Shown in pieces: positions 1 to 11,540 of a DNA stretch of 64,000 nt (the stretch's first letter is position 1; every line of letters begins with the position of its first letter). The notes under the pieces are model-generated. The model was given only the letters and a program-made list of their open reading frames with translations, ran no database searches and had not been told where the DNA came from. Location of the stretch: NCBI GenBank assembly GCA_014607495.2, contig CP053166.1, positions 9,876,455-9,940,454 of the forward strand. Reading direction: 5' to 3'. The position numbers and the translations under genes are program-made. The stretch comes from Carposina sasakii (lineage: Eukaryota > Arthropoda > Insecta > Lepidoptera > Carposinidae).

Positions 1-2100
1 GTAATATGTGCAATTAAAGTAATTCTAAACAACTAACTGCATTGAAAAAAAAGGAGAGAAATAAATGACAGCAAGTCAAAGAATGGACAGGTAGTGATCC
101 TTCAGCTTGTTCCTAAATGTGCCAACAGTGCGACAATCTCTAACCGTATGGGGTAATTACATTCCAGAGCTTAACCGCCTTAACCGAGAAAGAATACCCA
201 AAATCTCCAGATTAAAACGGGGAGTTTGTATACACAAAATATTTCTTTTCACGTACCAATTAAATATTATCTCCAAGCGGATTAGAACCCACAACCATCA
301 GCACAATCCCAATCCGGTCTCTAAAACTAATGTGTGAGAGCTTATCTATTGACCTTCTCAATAGTTCTAAACTCGAATATAATCCTCTGTCCTAGCAGAG
401 CAGAAATAAAATGGCTCAGCTTAGCACCTAAAGAGAACGAATGGGGTAATCTCATAACGGGTCTTAGCCCGGCTTAGTTAGGTTCACATTTGAACGTTTA
501 ATTCTAGAATTGGGACTTTGAACACTGTATTTAGGTCAACTGTTTTACATTCTGTGGAAGAAGTCGTTCATTGAAGATAACCTCTCCTACCTTCGAGACT
601 TGGTATAAGAAATTGATTATAATTTATTGGAGGCATTAATATCTTGTCTGCGTAATCGCCTCTGGTGTATGAAAATAGAGATTCTAGTATTAAAAAATAC
701 ACAACATTGATCCCCTATTCCTAGTAGCCCTTTTTTCACATTAAAAAGTAGTCTGTACTCTTTAGCCTCTAGACTATCCGTGTACCTAATTTTATTTAAA
801 TCTGTTCAGAAGTTTTGGCGTGAAAGCGCAACAGACAGACAGAAATAATCTAAGGACAAATCGATAAACAACTTCACAAATGTACCTTAGACTTTAACCC
901 AATCAGCATATTCTGAACATAATAAATAATAAAAACATCCAGACCATATATTTGTCACAGAGGCTAATCTTAACGGAGATAAACCAACTACTCAGAAGAT
1001 ATTACAAATGTGTGTGCAAACACTGGTGCACTCATTCGCTTACTCTCATAATCCAATTGAAAGGAAATCCAACACGACCAGAGAGATCGTAAGACTATCA
1101 ACAACATACTTTTCGAAGAACTGGGAATAGTTAAGTCAGTAAATTCAGTGGTACAGGCAGACCAGGATTGATATATCGGAGAGGGATAAACCTAACTAAG
1201 ATTAAGTTTACATTCAGAATCGACCGTATTAAATAATGAATCAGGGAATTCCCCCATCATCACGAAACTAAGGCTTCCTATTGGATCAAACATTTCGATG
1301 TCGAACCGGAGAAATAATGTATTACTTTGTCTATAGAAGCCTTTAGTTGTCCTAAATAATAAAACTTGGATAAACCACATTATCTATTCACAGTACCAAT
1401 CGAATGATCGACGAGTCGAAAGGTTTCGTCTGGTATCGATCGACGTCGAACGGCCTCTAAACTATTACAACATTTACCACTCAGCCATCGAAATCAATAT
1501 GACCTTTGTTGAGTGATTTGTCTGGTTTTGAGTCGGTAACGCTTCGGCAGACGTACACAGGGTGTAGACGACGGGGTATGTTAGCAAAATACTGTAAAAA
1601 ACCCTATAGCTAACCTATCCACTGAGACTTGAAATCATGAAGAAACTAGGAAATTTACCTATACTCGTACCACTCAGAAATGTTGATAAAAATCTATAAA
1701 AGTAGGTTTAAGTATCTGTGAACAGATTATTTAATTAATGGCTTATCTCAAACTCAATAAGTTAAAATATAGCCAAACTTCAATCACAAGTAGATATATA
1801 ACAATATTAGTAATCTAGAAGTATTTCAGAAGCAAAATAGAGGAACCTTTGAATTCCTTTCCACCCGTGCCAGTAGTAAAAACTCCTTAACAAGCCACCA
1901 ATGAAAATGCATGAAACTGTTTAAAAATGGATAGCTTACAATAAAAATCCTATCCCATCTGCTGCACGAAGGCCAAATAGCTTCGTTTACAGAACTTGCA
2001 AACAAACCTTGAAAATATCGTGGAAAAGCAAATATCTGCTTCTATATAAGTGTCGTTCAATTTATATGTGAAACAGAAATTCTTGTTTGCATTATTAGTA
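1..2100. other. AT-rich spacer without a recognised gene
   Basis: No exon with recognisable protein motifs or plausible splice context was seen; the open frames are short and of random composition. Around 775-850 there is a fragment of a dispersed repeat (GCGTGAAAGCGCAACAGACA), and 1576-1690 resembles the MITE family best preserved at 10889-11156. The rest shows nothing I can name. Confidence 0.5.
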
Positions 2101-2149
2101 TTGGAAAATGGAGTTTGAAATGTTCATATATATGTATGTGTTATGTAGC

Positions 2150-2345
2150 ACGACTGTGTTCTCAAAATGGAGTAACAAGCAAGATCCCAGTCATATCCTA
2201 CAGCCACCTTTGCTATTTCGGGGCAAGACATAAAAGGTCAGAGACAATAACCTCATCGACGTCCCTTAGTTCCTTATTCGACTTTTACGATATGCACGAA
2301 AGAAGCAGATGTATTCTAGTGAAACCCCGAATCAGCATAGGACTG
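2150..2345 (+). repeat. Dispersed repeat fragment, SINE-like, unclassified
   Basis: This stretch shares an ordered set of blocks with 13925-14130 (GTCCCTTAGTTCCTTATTCG against GAGTTCCTTAGTCGACTCTT, then a block containing GATGTATTCTAGTGAA in both). A third, partial relative lies at 29340-29410. The 125-codon frame over it is a by-product of the repeat. Confidence 0.45.
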
Positions 2346-2921
2346 ACTGAATTATTACTATTGGAAAATGCAGTTCACAATGTTCATGTCAACGGAAAAA
2401 TCGAAACTTCGTTATTACCTGCACTATGCACGGACAAAAATAACTATAGAACAATTTCCTCTTCAAAGGTTATAACTAAATTTCCAGCCTAAATAAATGA
2501 ATAAAGTTTATTTGCTAGCAAACTAAACTATTAAGAATTCTGTAGATAAAGTTAGACTAGTTTTTGCTAGGAACATTATATTTTAATGAGCTATACGGTT
2601 GGGTAAATACATAATAAAAACTTAAATCTATAACATTTTTACAAACGTTTTAATACATTAAGAAAGTCATTTATCTATCTTCTTAATATATAAAAAATCC
2701 GTGTCACTGTGTATGTTCCAAATAAACTCAAAAACGAGTCAACTGATATTCTTGAAAATTGGCATATATATGTAATTTGGTCCAACTTAGATGATAGGAT
2801 AGTTATTATTTAAATTAATGGTCTTAATAACTAATAATTAATAAAAAACTGATCATCAACGTTGGTTGTTGTTATTAATCGTACGTTCCATAAGTCTGCA
2901 ACAGGAATTCTTCTGTCTTTT

Positions 2922-3157
2922 CTGCAGTCCACGCGGACGGAGTACATATAATAAAATTGTAACGGATCGATGTTTGTGCACGCTAATCTCAGAAACGGCT
3001 GGACCGATTTCGATGCAGTTTTCAGAAATATATTGTGACGGGTCCCACTTAACATAAAGGCTACTTTTTATCCCAGGAAAATGTTTTTATACCGGATAAT
3101 TTCGACATTTTGTTTTTTTCTGCAGTACACTCGGACGGAGTCGCGGGCGTCCACTAG
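2922..3157 (+). repeat. Dispersed repeat, family E (ends GGCGTCCACTAGT)
   Basis: One of at least four good copies here (also 11541-11798 minus, 45925-46136 plus, 51424-51768 plus). It begins near TAATAAAATTGTAACGGATC, contains CTCAGAAACGGCTGGACCGA and CCCACTTAACATAAAGGCTA, and ends with a CpG-rich GGACGGAGTCGCGGGCGTCC block. No ORF. It could be a SINE or a non-autonomous Helitron-like element; the sequence does not decide which. Confidence 0.6.
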
Positions 3158-3199
3158 TAATAAAAATATTTTTAGTAATATCTAACCTATAATTGACAT

Positions 3200-3470
3200 A
3201 TTGCCGCGTGGTGCCGGCAGAGTAGAATTTGTTGTACCATCCCATGTCTGCCCGTGGGTATCGTACAAGGCGATTAAGGCTTTCCGGGAGGTGGGCAGCA
3301 GCGCCTCCCGTGTTGACAACATAGTCCAAAATACAAACTGCGGTCACCAACCCGCCTGCCCAGCGTGGTGACTATGGGCAAATACCCCCTATGGCAGTCT
3401 TGTGGCGTGCCCTGGGGGAGGCCTACGTCCAGCAGTGGACTGCAATAGGCTGATGATGATGATGATGAAT
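3200..3470 (+). repeat. LINE/SINE 3' end with TGATGATGATG tail (RTE-like)
   Basis: Contains GGGGGAGGCCTACGTCCAGC followed by AGTGGACTGCAATAGGCTGA and a GATGAT microsatellite tail. This 3' end is common in lepidopteran genomes and resembles RTE-class LINE tails or SINEs sharing them. Related fragments lie at 15402-15540 (minus), 17040-17110, 20045-20180 (minus), 29260-29305, 56590-56705 and 62560-62680. Confidence 0.55.
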
Positions 3471-3709
3471 TGACTTATAAGATTTCGTACAAATGGCTGC
3501 TCGGACTGCAGAGGGAAGATGACCTCTTAACCTCATTTTCAGGACATATAAATCCAAGTGATTCTATCGCATTATATCGCCTCTTTACAAGAACAACGTG
3601 ACATCTCACAAAGTAGTGGTTTATAGGTATAAAATATCACGTTATTGTTGCAAAAAGACGATATTATCCAATCTATCTAAAACTATACAAGTAGATAGAG
3701 CGTACTCAC

Positions 3710-4039
3710 CTGTACTTTATGCCAATGTCCATCGTGAAGATTGCTTCCAACAGTTATAATCTGTGCCCCTCCCCCCAAATTATATCTCAACCTCAACGCC
3801 CCATTCACCAGCTTCAGCTCAAAAAAGTCATAAGTGCCACCATCATCGGTATACAACAATAAACCGTTCTGCTGATCAGTTTTGAACTCAAGTTCCAACG
3901 TCCCATTCAAGCCGGCATTCCATTTACGGAACTGTGAGTACGGGTTCTGCTTGTCTAGTACAAACGCGAGGTTGCGATTGAGGGAGAGAGACAGCAGACA
4001 GAAGAGTACGTAGCGCATGGCTGTGACGTCGATGGTCAT
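3710..4039 (-). CDS. Nrx-1: Neurexin-1-like, first coding exon (signal peptide and start of LNS1)
   Basis: Partial gene for a presynaptic adhesion protein. The exon encodes a signal peptide (MRYVLFCLLSLSL from the second Met) and the first half of a laminin-G/LNS domain. The blocks QFRKWNAGLNGTLELEFKT, LLLYTDDGGTYDFFELKL, RLRYNLGGGAQIITVG and HDGHWHKVQ are typical of the first neurexin LNS domain. It ends at a CAG/GTGAGTA donor (last exonic base 3710). The acceptor TTTGTTTCAG makes the exon start at 4110, so 4040-4110 is 5' UTR with an in-frame TGA before the first ATG. An out-of-frame ATG GTG and a 15-codon upstream ORF lie in that leader. The remaining LNS/EGF exons, the membrane span and any upstream exon are not identified in the window. 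Family call is firm; assignment as Nrx-1 is inference from closeness to the insect motif pattern. Confidence 0.88.
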
Positions 4040-4110
4040 GGTCCGCTGAGGTGGTCACCATGCGGCCCCTGAAGTGCTGGTACACCGTCTGCGTTTCATC
4101 TCTTGGGGGC
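4040..4110 (-). promoter_or_regulatory. 5' UTR part of the neurexin exon with short upstream ORF
   Basis: Between the TTTGTTTCAG acceptor (exon starts 4110) and the start codon at 4039. It holds an ATG that opens a 15-codon upstream ORF, and a second out-of-frame ATG. Such upstream ORFs can lower translation of the main frame, but nothing here proves use. Confidence 0.45.
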
Positions 4111-4974
4111 CTGAAACAAATGGAAATACGTTAGTGCTATGACAATAATATGTTTTTAAGTAATAATCAAGCTCTTCGACCATATACGAGTATATACATA
4201 GACAAAGCTTCCTAAATTCTAAAGTTAGTTAAATCTGCATGCACTAGTCGCAACACTTTTTAATTATTATTTGGAAGTTTAAGCTTTGTTTACCAAAGCA
4301 CCTTCGTGCTTTTATAATTATCAAAAGAACAACTGGCAACGAGAATACGCCCCACTCATTCCAATTACGAAAAGCTTTTAAAAAGCGAATGTGAGAACGA
4401 CATTTTAAAAAGCGCACGTACGAATTCTGGAGTTGTAAAAGAGCTCATCTTTCATCTAACCTGCCAGCTACACCAGGGTCCCAGAATTGAGACTAACGAT
4501 CTGCTAATTACACTACTTTATACAACTGCCTTGTATCTGAGCCCATTATACTGCTTTTGTAGGGGCCTTATAATGCTAAAAGTATGCCACATATTCATTA
4601 GTGACAACTTAGAGAATCATCACCATACCATACGTCCTAGGTTCGAATCCTGGTAAATGCAAAAAATTATAGTGAATATCGAAGTTAGTTTCCGAGTTAT
4701 GGATGATTTTTAATTGTCTATGTATTTATACAGGGTGTGAGTAACATCCACCAAATACTGAAGTGTAACTTGTCACTGATCATTAACTACTGTCTCCGCT
4801 ATGCTGAGCATGGCTGTGGGATATGCCTTATGATCTTGCCGTTCTGGATACCCCCTTTTCGGAAACACAGCTGTTTCACTATGTACCTATATGTATGGGG
4901 TTGGTGAATAGGGAAGCGTTTCCGGCCCCACCGAGCTACTAGGCTACTGGCACTAGATGTTGTTTGGCCCATGT

Positions 4975-5363
4975 ATGCAGGGTAATTTTTGGTCGTCAAC
5001 GTACTCGAAAACTACGGAATCTCCTTATCATCACGATCATTTTTCTCCATGGAAGCATACCTGGGAAATGTCTGGTTTCCAAAATATTAGGGTCCAAAGT
5101 TGAGTAAATAGACTGATTTTTTCTGCAAATGCACATTGACGCGTGTAGAAAGATTTTTTCAGGAGAAATAATTAATATATGTCTATGAAAAACTTGCATA
5201 AACACTGGACACTATAAATTTCGCCCGATCAAGTAATTTAAAAAAAAATCGAAAGAAAAATTACATCGTTATCCCAGTATTTTTTTTGGCATAAACTTAC
5301 TTTATTTGATGTATAAAGTACGCACCCTTCATTAAGGGTAGCCACGAAAAAACATCCTCTATA
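4975..5363 (+). mobile_element. MITE family B, copy 1 (ACAGGGTGATTTTTGGTCG)
   Basis: About 390 bases bounded by imperfect inverted ends (CAGGGTAATTTTTGGTCG and a right end reading AAAAAACATCCTCTAT). Internal markers are CTCCATGGAAGCATACCTGG and AGTAAATAGACTG. Copies at 6949-7316, 16503-16862 and 40715-40962 (3'-truncated) share the same order. No coding capacity. Confidence 0.7.
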
Positions 5364-5606
5364 TGAAAGTATCTCAGAGCCTCGTGCCGTCTATAAGTAG
5401 GGCAGTTCCGAGCGCTCTCAATCACAGTGTTTGTATATGCCGATTCCGATTTGCAAGGATAAAAGATTTCCTCGTAGTTTTCTATCAATGTAGGACACAA
5501 TTATAGCTCGCAATAGTAGCAGCCATCTATCACTGATTCCTTTTATTACGAGTGTCTAATTTTTGGGGAATTGCCCCCAGTATAAAATTTTTAGTTCCAA
5601 AATCAG

Positions 5607-5882
5607 GTGGACAATTCCTCAAAAATTTTGAGCCGAAACGAGACCACTAACGAACCGTTAACGAAACACAGTGCGAAGAAATATATACTTACCGCTTGAG
5701 TAATAAGGTATATTTTAGCACGAATTGGTCGCGGGTATGACAGAATAGAAACAAATATCTGTCTCGTGCTGAAATGTGTCTTATTACGTCACCGTATAGT
5801 CATTATTGGTTTGTTCTAAGCGTCTACAACGGTTCCGTTTCGACTTTGTTCAAACTCGAGACTTTTCGAGAATTGGCCCCCT
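5607..5882 (+). mobile_element. MITE family C, copy 1
   Basis: A roughly 276-base element also present at 19732-20019. Both copies contain CTAACGA-CCGTTAACGAAAC, ATATATACTTACCGCTTGAG and, at the right end, CGGTTCCGTTTCG. The ends form imperfect inverted repeats (TTTTGAGCCGAAACGAGACC against the complement of GGTTCCGTTTCGACTTTGTT). Confidence 0.6.
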
Positions 5883-6499
5883 GATAATGTAGTCATACAC
5901 ATAGTAACTATCGCTATCATCTAAAGGAACTGGGTATACGGTGAAATGCACCCTACACAATATTCAAGTCAAAGTCATTGAACTCCGCCAAATCTTTAGA
6001 AGCAATATAAAAAAAAATCGAAACCCTATTTTAGATGGCTCCAAACACTCGCTACGCCCCGCAAAGCGCTCACTCATCCCGTACGGCGCTTCGAACTTGG
6101 CACCGGTCCCATCTGGTTTTAACCGCTTTATACCGGTTTTTGCCGCTCCAAACCGGTATAAACTGCGCTGATTTGACGAGCTTTTCTTTGATAAACTTCT
6201 CATCTGCTTACAGTTTACGTAGTTGAGAGAGAAAATGTCACGATTCATTATTCTATAGTTAAAGTTGAATTTATTAATGGTTGTTTGTAGCAGATTTAGT
6301 TTTAATGTAATGTAATGAAAACCGTGTAAACGTAATTAATTACGCAATGCAATGTCGTGATTAAACAGTGATTAAAGCTGCTTTCTGTGACGTTTTTAAT
6401 TATGATTTATTAAAGGGATACTCAGTTATACTGCTACGTGGGGTTGTTTCGGCTATGATGATGATATGTAGGTACTGAACTACATTTATACATACATAC

Positions 6500-6650
6500 A
6501 TAAAGTCACTCCTCTTTCCCGGAGGGGTAGGCAGAGATCACGGATCTCCACTTGCTACGCCCCTGACACACCTCTTTCGCTTGGCTGTGGGATCTCTATC
6601 GTGAACTCGTGATCCCACAGTTCTAGCTACCTCTTGGGAAAACAGCCGTG
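6500..6650 (+). repeat. Dispersed repeat fragment, possible SINE relative of family D
   Basis: Reads TCTTTCCCGGAGGGGTAGGC near its start, like the ends of family D copies (CCCTTACGGGGTAGGC). The interior differs, so this may be a distinct but related element. Confidence 0.35.
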
Positions 6651-6667
6651 TATTATATATAATTACT

Positions 6668-6948
6668 AGCTGACCCGGCAAACGTTGTTTTGCCATGTAA
6701 AAGGGGTTGATCCTAGAGGGGTGAAAATTCATGGTTGTATGTATTTTTGTATGCTGTATCATAAAAAAATAAAAACAAAAAATTTTGTCAAAAAAAAAAT
6801 TGGGGTGGACCACTCTTAACATTTAGGGGGATGAAAAATAGATGTTGTCCGATTCTCCACCCTAACCGATATGCATGCTAAGATTTACGAAAATCGGTCG
6901 AGCCGTTTCGGAGGAGTTTAACTTCTAACACCGTGACACGAGAATTCT
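6668..6948 (+). repeat. Dispersed repeat (ACTAGCTGACCCGGCAAACG type)
   Basis: Begins ACTAGCTGACCCGGCAAACG and ends just before the family B MITE with GTCGAGCCGTTTCGGAGGAG and ACCGTGACACGAGAATTCTA. The type is frequent in arthropod genomes; class not assignable from this copy. The family B MITE sits directly against its end. Confidence 0.45.
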
Positions 6949-7316
6949 ATACAGAGTGATTTTTGGTCGTCAACGTTCCCGAAAACTACGGAATCTCCTC
7001 ATCATCACGATCATTTTTCTCCATGGAAGCATACCTGGGAAGTGTCTGGTCCAAAGTTGAGTAAATAGACTGCGTTTTTCTGCATAAATGCACATACTCG
7101 TAGACGCGCGTAGCAGGATTTTTTCACGAAAAATAATTAATATCTGTCTATAAAAAAACTAACATAAACACTAGACACTATAAATTTCGCACGATCAAGG
7201 AATTTAAAATTAAAAAAAAAAAAAAAATCCCAGCATTTTTTTGTCATAAACTTACTTTATTTCATGTATAGAATACGTACCCTTCGTTAAAGGTGGCCAC
7301 AAAAAACATCCTGTAT
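6949..7316 (+). mobile_element. MITE family B, copy 2
   Basis: Starts ATACAGAGTGATTTTTGG and ends GGCCACAAAAAACATCCTGTAT. Interior matches copies 1 and 3, with a poly-A/T expansion near 7211-7227. The left and right termini are imperfect inverted repeats. Confidence 0.72.
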
Positions 7317-7878
7317 TTTAGATGCATACGTACGGACGCGTCTAAGTCGCGGGTGAGCGCTATAACTTGATCCAGAAAACTATTTCTTCATGGGCGCATT
7401 TAAGTTGTTTTGACGGTTACTTTTGATTTTAGCTCATTTTACACTTCTTTAAGATGATTTTTCTCGACGCTTCCATCCATTAACATCATCATCCATTAAG
7501 AAATTCTAAAATCATTCCACTAAGTACAACGGCGGTATGGACATAGTTTGCTTCGGAAAAACTAAATCACAAATAACCTATTGACAATTTCAAAATAAAT
7601 TGTCAAAGTGTAAAGTCTTGAACATTCATCAATAAGTTATAAAAAATCTGATATTTCACAAGAAAGTCCTGAAGTTATCTTCACAAACAACCAACAAACA
7701 ATAATACATTTATAGTTATGTTTATTAGGCAAACTATGTTCATTCTAATTAATTGATTTTTTTGCCAAAACAACATTACTCATGAAGTATTACCAAGAAA
7801 CGGACTGTTTACTTTTCTTTGTTTATTTACAAGTGTTCCGCTATCTAACCACCAAACTCTGGCCCAGGATCGCACAAA

Positions 7879-8865
7879 ATGAAGCTCCGAAAGTACATAG
7901 TAAAACAACCGTTCAAAGATTTCTTGCCAAACACTAATGAGTTCGAAATAGTGGAAGAAGACATACCACCGCTGAAGAACCACGAGTTCCTCGTAAAAAC
8001 CGAGTTCATAAGTGTGGACCCGTACATGCGGTCCTTTGCTAAAGGCCTGACCACACCATATCCTCAGTTCGGCTTCCAAGTTGGCAAGGTCATCGAAACG
8101 AAGAATCCCAACTTCCCTGTCAACAGTTACGTTGTCTCACATTCGGGCTGGCAAGACTATGTGGTCCTTAAAAATGAGCCAGAAGACTTATTCAATACTT
8201 CTCCAAATATACCGATAGTTGGACGTTTACCGCTGAGCTTGTCACTTGGGGCGTTGGGTATGCCTGGTATAACAGCGTACTTAGGCCTAATGGAGATATG
8301 CAAACCGTTGAAAGGCCAGACAGTTTGTGTGACCAGCGCAGCTGGTGCAGTCGGTACGATTGTTGGACAAATCGCAAGGATGAAAGAATGTAAAGTTATA
8401 GGCATGGCTGGCTCGGATAAGAAGATAGCACTACTCCGGGACCAGCTAGGTTTCCACCATGCGTTCAACTACAAAACAGAAAATATTAAGGAATGTTTAA
8501 GAACAGTAGCACCAGAGGGTATAGATTGTTTCTTCGACAACGTCGGTGGTGAACTATCGGCAACTGTCATGGAGTGTATGAACAGCCAAGGGACAGTCGC
8601 AATATGCGGTGCAATAAGCCTTTACGGAAACCAATCACGGCCTGAGAAATCGTCCAAATCCGTCACGCTGTCCATCGAAGCTTTCAGCTTTACCCAATGG
8701 GATACCTCGACGCAAAAACAAGCGTTACATAAACTAAAGGAGTGGTTGGATGACGGTTCTATCAAGGCGATAGAAACAATCACAAATGGATTTGAAAGAC
8801 TCCCGGAGACCTTGATTGGAATGTTGAGAGGAGATTACATTGGGAAGGCTGTTGTTAAAGTTTAA
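7879..8865 (+). CDS. Ptgr1: Prostaglandin reductase 1-like NADPH-dependent oxidoreductase
   Basis: Complete intronless frame of 328 residues, the usual length for the PTGR1/leukotriene B4 dehydrogenase branch of the zinc-free medium-chain dehydrogenases. These enzymes reduce carbon-carbon double bonds of enones and alkenals with NADPH in the cytosol. Seen: VDPYMR at 46-51, Rossmann glycine motif AAGAVG at 154-159 followed by TIVGQIA, the nucleotide-phosphate loop GSDKK at 178-182, FDNVGGE at 219-225, and the closing GDYIGKAVVKV. The ATG has a CAAAATG context and no longer reading is open upstream. No sign of decay. Insects carry several paralogues, so the exact orthologue is uncertain. The lack of introns could mean an old retrocopy that kept function, or normal structure for the insect family. 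Confidence 0.93.
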   Translation: MKLRKYIVKQPFKDFLPNTNEFEIVEEDIPPLKNHEFLVKTEFISVDPYMRSFAKGLTTPYPQFGFQVGKVIETKNPNFPVNSYVVSHSGWQDYVVLKNEPEDLFNTSPNIPIVGRLPLSLSLGALGMPGITAYLGLMEICKPLKGQTVCVTSAAGAVGTIVGQIARMKECKVIGMAGSDKKIALLRDQLGFHHAFNYKTENIKECLRTVAPEGIDCFFDNVGGELSATVMECMNSQGTVAICGAISLYGNQSRPEKSSKSVTLSIEAFSFTQWDTSTQKQALHKLKEWLDDGSIKAIETITNGFERLPETLIGMLRGDYIGKAVVKV

Positions 8866-9560
8866 CTTTGTAGTTGTTGTGACCTCTGCAAGACTTTCGA
8901 TCGAGGGATTAAAGGACCTCAACATTAGCGACTTTTAGAGCGTAGATTAGAGCTGTGAGATACACATTATAATGTACTTTGATGTACGTCACTCGAATGC
9001 TATGGTGTAAAAGTCTAAGAAGCTCAAAAGACGCCACAGGAATGAGGTTTCAAGCCCTCCCAAATCACAATAGGAAGTCTCAAGTGGAGAAATATATTTA
9101 CATTCGTTCTTGTTCTCATCAATGTCGAGAATAACCGCCGAGATTTCTGGCAGTAACTCTCGAAGGCCTATTATAATGTTTCCTATTAGCTCGAGACTAT
9201 TGTATTGTACTTTGGCCGACTCCTTCGATGCTTGTTTTCATTTAATGAAGTTTAACCCATTGTTTATTTTGTTGAAGCAACATTTCGTATTCATTTAGGT
9301 ACTGTTAATATGTACTGTTTTGTAATTTTTGGAAATTAAAACGTTGTAATGATATCTCTTTAATAAACATCATGTAATATTAAACAGTTGTTTTCATAGC
9401 AAACATTTGCGCTACGATACTGGCGAATCAACATTATTAATTAATATTTATTTATCTAAAGCTAGCAAAAACCTCTCAAAACGTATTATGCAAATAAAAC
9501 TATAAATTTCATAAAACTGGATGGCTAATAACATGTTTTTCGAAAACATCCCAACGTGCT
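8866..9560 (+). other. 3' flank of the reductase gene
   Basis: No further gene. An AATAAA lies near 9362 and could serve the reductase transcript, giving a 3' UTR of about 500 bases. The short open frame at 9110-9298 has no recognisable motif. Confidence 0.4.
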
Positions 9561-9579
9561 ATGTAAATAGCCCACTATA

Positions 9580-10382
9580 GTGTGCTACGTGTGCTTTTCT
9601 ACAATGCTTTTTGGTGTAATTAACAATAAAAGACCTCCATATCTATATGAAAAGCTAAAGTTCTCAAACAGATCAATCCGTTTTGCTACCCGTCTGCTAT
9701 CTAGCCATCACAAAACGACTGCCTATCGTGGCAGCTTTAAGTATGCGGCCACCAAATGTTGGAACAATGTCCCTCCACCTATTAGGAACCTAAAATCGAC
9801 TTACTCTTTTAAGAAGACTTTAGCTAAGTTTCTATTGGACCTGCAAAAGGCGACATAGGCAGTCGTTTTATAATCGTTTTATAATAGTTTTATAATATTT
9901 TTATAAATTTGAGTATCTTTATGTACTTAGTAGTACTTACCTACGTGAGTAACTAATTTGTGGAGCGTTTTTAATTTGTATTGTTACGTTTTTATTTGTA
10001 AGCTTTGTAAGAAAGTAGCTTATTTTGTGTTGTGTTTCTATTTGTATTGTTGTAGTATATTGTCTTTAGTTTTATATTATTTACGACTTGTCCATTAGGC
10101 AAGTTAACTGGCGACACGGAAGACCAGCGTTATAGCATCTCATGATATAACATTATGCTGAGTGGCGACCAATTTTTCGTCGCACTTTTATATTGTCTAC
10201 TTTTGATGACTTTTGGTATTTTTATGTTATTTTTAATATACTTATAATATGTGTATGTATATATTGTGTATAATGTTTTGATGCAGTGATTACGGTATTA
10301 TACCCACTTTATATATTTTAGATTGTAATTTTTTATGTGTGTGTGTGGCGAAAAATAAACGTTTTCTTTCTTTCTTTCTTTG
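9580..10382 (+). mobile_element. 5'-truncated non-LTR retrotransposon (LINE) 3' end
   Basis: A frame ending at 9858 encodes about 80 residues of the tail of a LINE ORF2. Motifs such as KRPPYLYEKLKF, HHKTTAYRGSFKYAA, KCWNNVPPPIRNLKS and SFKKTLAKFL are those seen after the reverse transcriptase domain in CR1/Jockey-group elements. A 3' UTR of about 500 bases follows and ends in a (TTTC)n run at 10364-10381, which fits microsatellite-tailed LINEs. No RT catalytic motif remains; this is a dead 5' truncation typical of target-primed insertion. Confidence 0.78.
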
Positions 10383-10888
10383 CTTGCCGGTTTTGTTCAC
10401 AAGTTATTTACATAGGCCAAGTTACTCGTACACCTCACTTTATCTCACTTTATTCATAAAACAAACAAAACAACACATAAAAAACTAATTTTTTTAATAA
10501 TAATAATATTTATTCAATGGACACACATTTTATGTACATACATTTAAATATCTTACGCTATGGATAGGTAAATAATAATATGATTCCTGAACTAGGCTGA
10601 GCCTGTGATAAAGTTCTTATTAACTTATAAAACAAATTAATAATTCAAATCAGCATACTACTAAGGAGAATACGTTTCTTAACTATTTAAAAACTTAATT
10701 ACTTATTAACTAATAACAGATTTTCTGTATCATCATAACATAGAGTTTACTTGCTTACAGTGGAAATATGTAAGTTCACACGTTAAAAACTTTAAGTATC
10801 TGCCTGTTTTTACTTTAGGGCGTAGAGTGATAGGACACAAAGTCAACCTCACCTGCCCATTGTGCACCCTATTTAACGTGAAATAGCT

Positions 10889-11156
10889 TATACAGGGTGT
10901 AACAGAAAGGGTATGTTAAGCGAAAAGCTATGTAAATAGCCCTCTGTAGAGAACCTATCCACAAAATTTGAGACCCGAAATCACATGTTTATTTTTCCCG
11001 ATAGTATGGAGATTTTTTAAATATCCCAGGAATTTTCATACAATCTTGAAAAATAAAAATGTGATTTCGAGTCTCAAATTTTGGAAATAGGTTCTCTATA
11101 GTGGGCTATTTACATAGCTTTTCGCTTAACATACACTTTCTGTTACACCCTGTATA
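10889..11156 (+). mobile_element. MITE family A, full copy (TATACAGGGTGTAACAGAAA)
   Basis: The left end (TATACAGGGTGTAACAGAAA then GGGTATGTTAAGCG) and right end (CGCTTAACATACACTTTCTG then TTACACCCTGTATA) are inverted repeats. The whole 268 bases are close to palindromic, with the matching inner blocks GAACCTATCC and GGATAGGTTC-like. Further copies: 29565-29798 (3' end lost), 14740-14965, 18393-18490, 62150-62235 and 1576-1690 (fragments). No ORF. Confidence 0.78.
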
Positions 11157-11540
11157 ATACCTATTTAGAACAGCATGTGAACATTTCCTTTTGGATTCTT
11201 TACCGGTCGCTAGATTGTTGTATTTGCAAATGGCAGCCTGCACTCGTGTGAGATCTGTCAGTTAATCAGTTCTTCCTTGCATAGTATGAGTATGAGTCAA
11301 CGAATCATGATATGCAGCTTCCTTGTTTTTATAAGCTTTTATTTAGTTTCACCTATCTGTAACAAAATCTTGCAAGTTCAATTTGATCCACTTCCCGGTT
11401 TTCGATTAGGCTGAAATTTTTTATGACATAGAGCTGATCTGATGATAGACCTGGAAGGTGGCCATAGAAACTCCGTAATTAAACGACGCAACCCCATCGA
11501 GTTTGGGTTCGTTTGATTTGTCAGTTCATTTTATTAATTA

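Noticed and set aside
2115..2492. 125-codon plus-strand ORF
   Set aside because: It overlies a dispersed repeat also seen near 13.9 kb and has no conserved protein motif or splice context.
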